A stretch of DNA of 16,824 bases from positions 1-16,824 of the forward strand of contig JBHHXI010000066.1 of NCBI GenBank assembly GCA_046756945.1, in the 5' to 3' direction. Every line of letters begins with the position of its first letter. Position 1 is the first letter of the stretch. The stretch is from JACZQZ01 sp046756945. GTDB taxonomy: Bacteria; Pseudomonadota; Alphaproteobacteria; Rhodospirillales; 2-02-FULL-58-16. Made by a program: the position numbers and the translations under genes. Below, in pieces: positions 14,659 through 16,824 of this stretch. The notes under the pieces were generated by a model, which did not search any database, was not told the DNA's origin, and worked only from the letters and a program-made list of their open reading frames with translations.

Positions 14659-15162
14659 TCAGGCGTAAACGCGGACCGCTTCCAAAGGCACGCGCACCTT
14701 CACATTCCTGCCCATCAGCTCGAGCAGGACGATGATGCGCTCGTTATCCGTGGCGCAGTCGAACAGGCCGACCTGGTCGCGCAGGGCGCCGGCCGTGATC
14801 CGCACCATTTCCCCTTTCTCGAACGGCGGCGGCGTGTCCAGGGCGACCATGCCGTTTTCGTCCTGGCGCGCCTGGACCGCCTCGACGATGCCGGCGGGGA
14901 CGGGCGCCGGCCAGTCCCCGTGGCACACCAGGTAGCGCACCCCGATCGTGGAATGGATCGCCCGCCAGCGCTGGGTGTCCACGTCCAGGGCGACGAACAG
15001 GTAGCCCGGGAACAGGGGCGCCGGTATCCACTCGGTGCGGCGCGCGTGGCGCCGCCGCTTCAGGTATTGCGGCAGGTACGTTTCCAGGCCCTGGCGCCGC
15101 AGGTTGACCATGGCCAGCCGCTCGCCTCGGGTGTGGGTATGCACCACGTACCAACGTTTCAT
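14659..15162 (-). CDS. rfaH: RfaH-type specialised NusG paralog, transcription antiterminator
   Basis: This 167-residue protein has the length and layout of RfaH (162 in E. coli): an NGN domain (about 1-100) starting WYVVHTH, the conserved PLFPGYLFV at 49-57 and GVRYLV at 74-79, then a linker and a C-terminal KOW domain (about 115-165) with KGEMVRITAGAL. RfaH proteins bind RNA polymerase at ops sites and suppress pausing and termination in long polysaccharide operons, and the KOW domain can recruit ribosomes. The ATG at 15162 has an AGGGGG Shine-Dalgarno 4-5 nt upstream and begins 8 bp after the regulator gene ends. An ops match follows it, so it probably acts on the operon in which it lies. 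It is too divergent from housekeeping NusG to be that gene. Confidence 0.9.
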   Translation of the reverse strand: MKRWYVVHTHTRGERLAMVNLRRQGLETYLPQYLKRRRHARRTEWIPAPLFPGYLFVALDVDTQRWRAIHSTIGVRYLVCHGDWPAPVPAGIVEAVQARQDENGMVALDTPPPFEKGEMVRITAGALRDQVGLFDCATDNERIIVLLELMGRNVKVRVPLEAVRVYA

Positions 15163-15170
15163 GATGCCCC

Positions 15171-15812
15171 CTATTTCTCCGGTCCCGGCCCATGGCGGGA
15201 GATTTTCAGGAAGGGGGGCGCCAGAACCCTTTCCGGCGGCAGAACCGCGGTCGCGGCGTCGAACGTGGCCTGCGGCGCCGTGAGGTCCGTGATCACCGCC
15301 GCGTCGACCTGGCAAAGGGCTTCCATATCGCCGGTGACGGGAACGCCGGCGAAGGCGGATACGTCGCTGTTCCGATCGACGAACCCGACCAGGGTCACCG
15401 GGTGCTCGCGGGCGCACAGCGTGGCGATCTCGCCCAGGTCCCCCACCCCGACCAGCATGACGCGCCGCCATCCCCGCTCGGCGCAGAGCTGGAACAGGTC
15501 GGCGCATTCGGTGCGGGCGATGCGGAAGAAGCGGAAGGACTGGGACAGGTACTCGGCGCTGAGGCGGCTTTTCTCGGCAAATCCCTGGGGCGTGAGGTAA
15601 TAGGCATACCGGTTCCTGGGAATCTGGCGGACCTTGATGAAGCCCTTTTTCACGCACCGCTTCAGGTAGGCGTTGGTCAGCCCAAGCGCGATTCCCAGCT
15701 CCTGGGCGATGGAACGCTGGGTCAGCGCATTGTTCTCATGGACCGCATTGAGCAGGCCCAGGGTGATCTCGCCTTCGGTGTTCGCGGAATGGGATATTTT
15801 GGGATCGGCCAT
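15171..15812 (-). CDS. Winged-helix (MarR_EPS-like) regulator with C-terminal nucleotide-binding-like domain
   Basis: This 213-residue protein has an N-terminal winged helix-turn-helix (about 15-85: LLNAVHENNALTQRSIAQELGI, then a wing near RQIPRNRYAYYLTPQG) resembling the EPS-associated MarR-family regulators found beside polysaccharide clusters. A second domain (about 105-205) has a VMLVGVGDLGEIA glycine loop and LVGFVDRNSD, resembling a CoA- or NAD-binding Rossmann unit that could sense a nucleotide sugar or cofactor. The ATG at 15812 has GGGGGAG about 5 nt upstream. It is the first gene behind a promoter with two palindromic operators, so it is probably autoregulated and controls the whole unit. 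Ligand and direction of control are unknown. Confidence 0.8.
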   Translation of the reverse strand: MADPKISHSANTEGEITLGLLNAVHENNALTQRSIAQELGIALGLTNAYLKRCVKKGFIKVRQIPRNRYAYYLTPQGFAEKSRLSAEYLSQSFRFFRIARTECADLFQLCAERGWRRVMLVGVGDLGEIATLCAREHPVTLVGFVDRNSDVSAFAGVPVTGDMEALCQVDAAVITDLTAPQATFDAATAVLPPERVLAPPFLKISRHGPGPEK

Positions 15813-15839
15813 GGGAACTCCCCCGACGATCGCCTCCCC

Positions 15840-15858
15840 GTGTTCATGGCGCGAACAC
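15840..15858 (-). promoter_or_regulatory. Operator palindrome 1, overlapping -10 and start site
   Basis: The palindrome is GTGTTC-N7-GAACAC with core GTTCATGGCGCGAAC. The core matches operator 2 at 13 of 15 positions and is offset from it by 23 bp, about two helical turns. It covers the -10 edge and the expected transcription start of the regulator promoter. It is a probable binding site for the adjacent winged-helix regulator. Confidence 0.68.
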
Positions 15859-15884
15859 TACATCGTTCATGGCATGAACGTCAA
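15857..15884 (-). promoter_or_regulatory. Putative sigma70-type promoter for the regulator-rfaH-leg operon
   Basis: On the minus strand a TTGACG -35 box (15879-15884) is followed after 16 bp by TGTAGT (15857-15862) as the -10. The -35 matches 5 of 6 consensus bases and the -10 matches 4 of 6. The predicted start would lie near 15850, giving a leader of about 40 nt to the regulator ATG. Two palindromes occupy the spacer and the start region, as expected for a repressible promoter. An A-rich stretch (GATAAAAACG...GAAAACG) lies about 20-45 bp further upstream. Confidence 0.55.
15864..15880 (-). promoter_or_regulatory. Operator palindrome 2, in the -35/-10 spacer
   Basis: This is a perfect palindrome CGTTCATG-G-CATGAACG with 8-bp arms and a 1-bp centre. 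It lies between the -35 and -10 boxes, where repressor binding would block RNA polymerase. It shares the GTTCATGGC...GAAC core with operator 1. Confidence 0.7.
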
Positions 15885-16036
15885 GGCCCGTTGCCCCGCA
15901 AATCGGCGTTTTCGGGCGTTTTTATCGCGTCCGCGCGGTGGCCGGAACCAGTTATCCCTGGATCGTCGCGTTGGCGCCCACCAACGTTTTCGTCGAGCAC
16001 GGATTGCCGCCTCTCGCTCGCCGCGGGCGTCCGCCG

Positions 16037-16824
16037 TCATTTCCCGGGCCTGCGGCCCGTCGTCAGGCCCGCCTGTCCCTCGACGCCCTCCAGGCCGGCC
16101 CGCCGCAGGATGTCCATCACCCGCCGGTGGTTCTGGCGCTTCTCGTAGCGGGCGCCGTACCAGTCGAACGTGTCGAGAAGGGTCCAGGCATACTGCTGCT
16201 CGCGGCTGAGCGACGGATGGTGAACGGCGGCGATTGGGATGAAGTGGTTCAGAATGCGCACCTTGGGGACGGCGCTCAATGTCCGGGTGAGGGGGAAGAA
16301 CGCGGCGACGAGGAACCGGGAAAGGGCGAGGGTCGCGGCCACGGGGAGATGCGGGGTGATCAGCCTGAGCCCGTACTTGAACACTTGCAGGCGCCGCCAC
16401 AGCCCCTCCTCGTAGAAGTTATAGGCGAGACGGCCGCCCGGCTTGAGGTAGACGGGCAGGCCCGCGATCAGGCGTTCCGGGTCCGGGGCGTGCTGGATCA
16501 CACCCATGCAGTACAGGCCGTCGAAGACGGCGGCGCGCAGGGGCAGGTCGAAAAGCGATGCCTGGATGCAGGTCACCCGTCCGCCGTGGACGGCCGTGGT
16601 CTCCCGGCACGCGTCGACGGCGGTGCTAAGGTCGACGGCGACGACCCGCGCGCCGAGGCCGGCGGCGATGTCGGCGAAGCGCCCGGCGCCGCACCCCGCA
16701 TCGAGGATCAGTTTGCCGGCGAACCACGACGGCGGCCCCCGGCTGTCGGCGAGGAACCGGGTTGCCGACAGCCGGTGGCCGGCGAGTCGGTTTATTCCGC
16801 CGAGGCCCGGGTGGGGTTCTTCGA
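16037..16824 (-). CDS. Class I SAM-dependent methyltransferase, 5' end outside the window
   Basis: The frame is open to the window edge (in frame from 16822), so the start lies outside; about 261 residues are visible. The SAM-binding motif I, LILDAGCGAGRFADIA, is at visible residues 38-53, followed by VVAVDLS. The later motif DGLYCMGVIQHAPDPERLIAGL and a LKPGGRLAYNFYEEG segment are typical of the Methyltransf_11/25-type fold. The C-terminal part has a hydrophobic or amphipathic stretch (LPVAATLALSRFLVAAFFPL). A GTG at 16576 would cut off motif I, so it is not the start. It lies about 150 bp upstream of the regulator promoter and probably ends a preceding unit of surface-polysaccharide genes. 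The substrate is unknown. Confidence 0.82.
   Translation of the reverse strand, partial: EEPHPGLGGINRLAGHRLSATRFLADSRGPPSWFAGKLILDAGCGAGRFADIAAGLGARVVAVDLSTAVDACRETTAVHGGRVTCIQASLFDLPLRAAVFDGLYCMGVIQHAPDPERLIAGLPVYLKPGGRLAYNFYEEGLWRRLQVFKYGLRLITPHLPVAATLALSRFLVAAFFPLTRTLSAVPKVRILNHFIPIAAVHHPSLSREQQYAWTLLDTFDWYGARYEKRQNHRRVMDILRRAGLEGVEGQAGLTTGRRPGK

Noticed and set aside
15969..15990. Hairpin CGTTGG-N6-CCAACG followed by TTTT on the plus strand, terminator-like.
   Set aside because: All genes run on the minus strand, where the stem is followed by CGCG without a T-tract. The stem is only 6 bp. It is not a convincing terminator for the methyltransferase gene.
1..16824. Searches by eye for CRISPR arrays, tRNA or rRNA genes, insertion sequences and transposases.
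   Set aside because: No regularly spaced repeats, tRNA-like cloverleaf, rRNA segments or transposase motifs were noticed. The window is filled by minus-strand coding genes with short gaps.

Overview
This is a GC-rich window in which every supportable gene lies on the minus strand, so the gene order reads from high to low coordinates. The base composition, the tight overlapping genes and the gene families suggest a GC-rich proteobacterium, possibly an alphaproteobacterium of the Rhodospirillales type. That assignment is inference from style only, because no rRNA or other phylogenetic marker is present.

Layout in transcription order. (1) The 3' part of a class I SAM methyltransferase enters from the right edge and ends at 16037. 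(2) A regulatory region (15813-16036) carries a sigma70-type promoter and two near-identical palindromic operators. (3) A winged-helix regulator with a C-terminal nucleotide-binding-like domain is followed by an RfaH-type specialised NusG paralog. (4) A 104-bp leader (14555-14658) contains a perfect 9-bp hairpin and, 2 nt after it, an 11/12 match to the ops element that recruits RfaH in E. coli. (5) Seven genes form a nearly gapless block: legB (dehydratase), legC (aminotransferase), legG (hydrolysing 2-epimerase), legI (synthase), legH (NeuD-type acetyltransferase), ptmE (CBS-nucleotidyltransferase) and legF (CMP-NulO synthetase). This matches the GDP-sugar route to CMP-legionaminic acid. (6) A lower-GC tailoring block encodes a GSAM-type class III aminotransferase, a serine-acetyltransferase-like acyltransferase, a PtmA-like SDR, a WbpG/PtmG-like amidotransferase and a HisF/HisH pair. 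(7) A large GT-B-like protein with sialyltransferase-type HP and S-like motifs closes the window.

How it fits together (inference). One long unit of about 15.8 kb starts at the repressible promoter near 15857-15884. It makes its own antiterminator early, and RNA polymerase then meets the ops site just before the biosynthetic genes. These genes build an activated di-N-acetyl nonulosonic acid. The tailoring genes could add an amidine, with the HisH/HisF/WbpG trio supplying ammonia and performing amidine formation as in P. aeruginosa O-antigen, and possibly an extra amine. The last gene is a candidate transferase for the product. The most notable points are the linked RfaH-ops-hairpin leader, the tandem operators, the Asp130-to-Glu change in HisF, and the oxidise/aminate/acylate/amidinate gene set downstream of legF.
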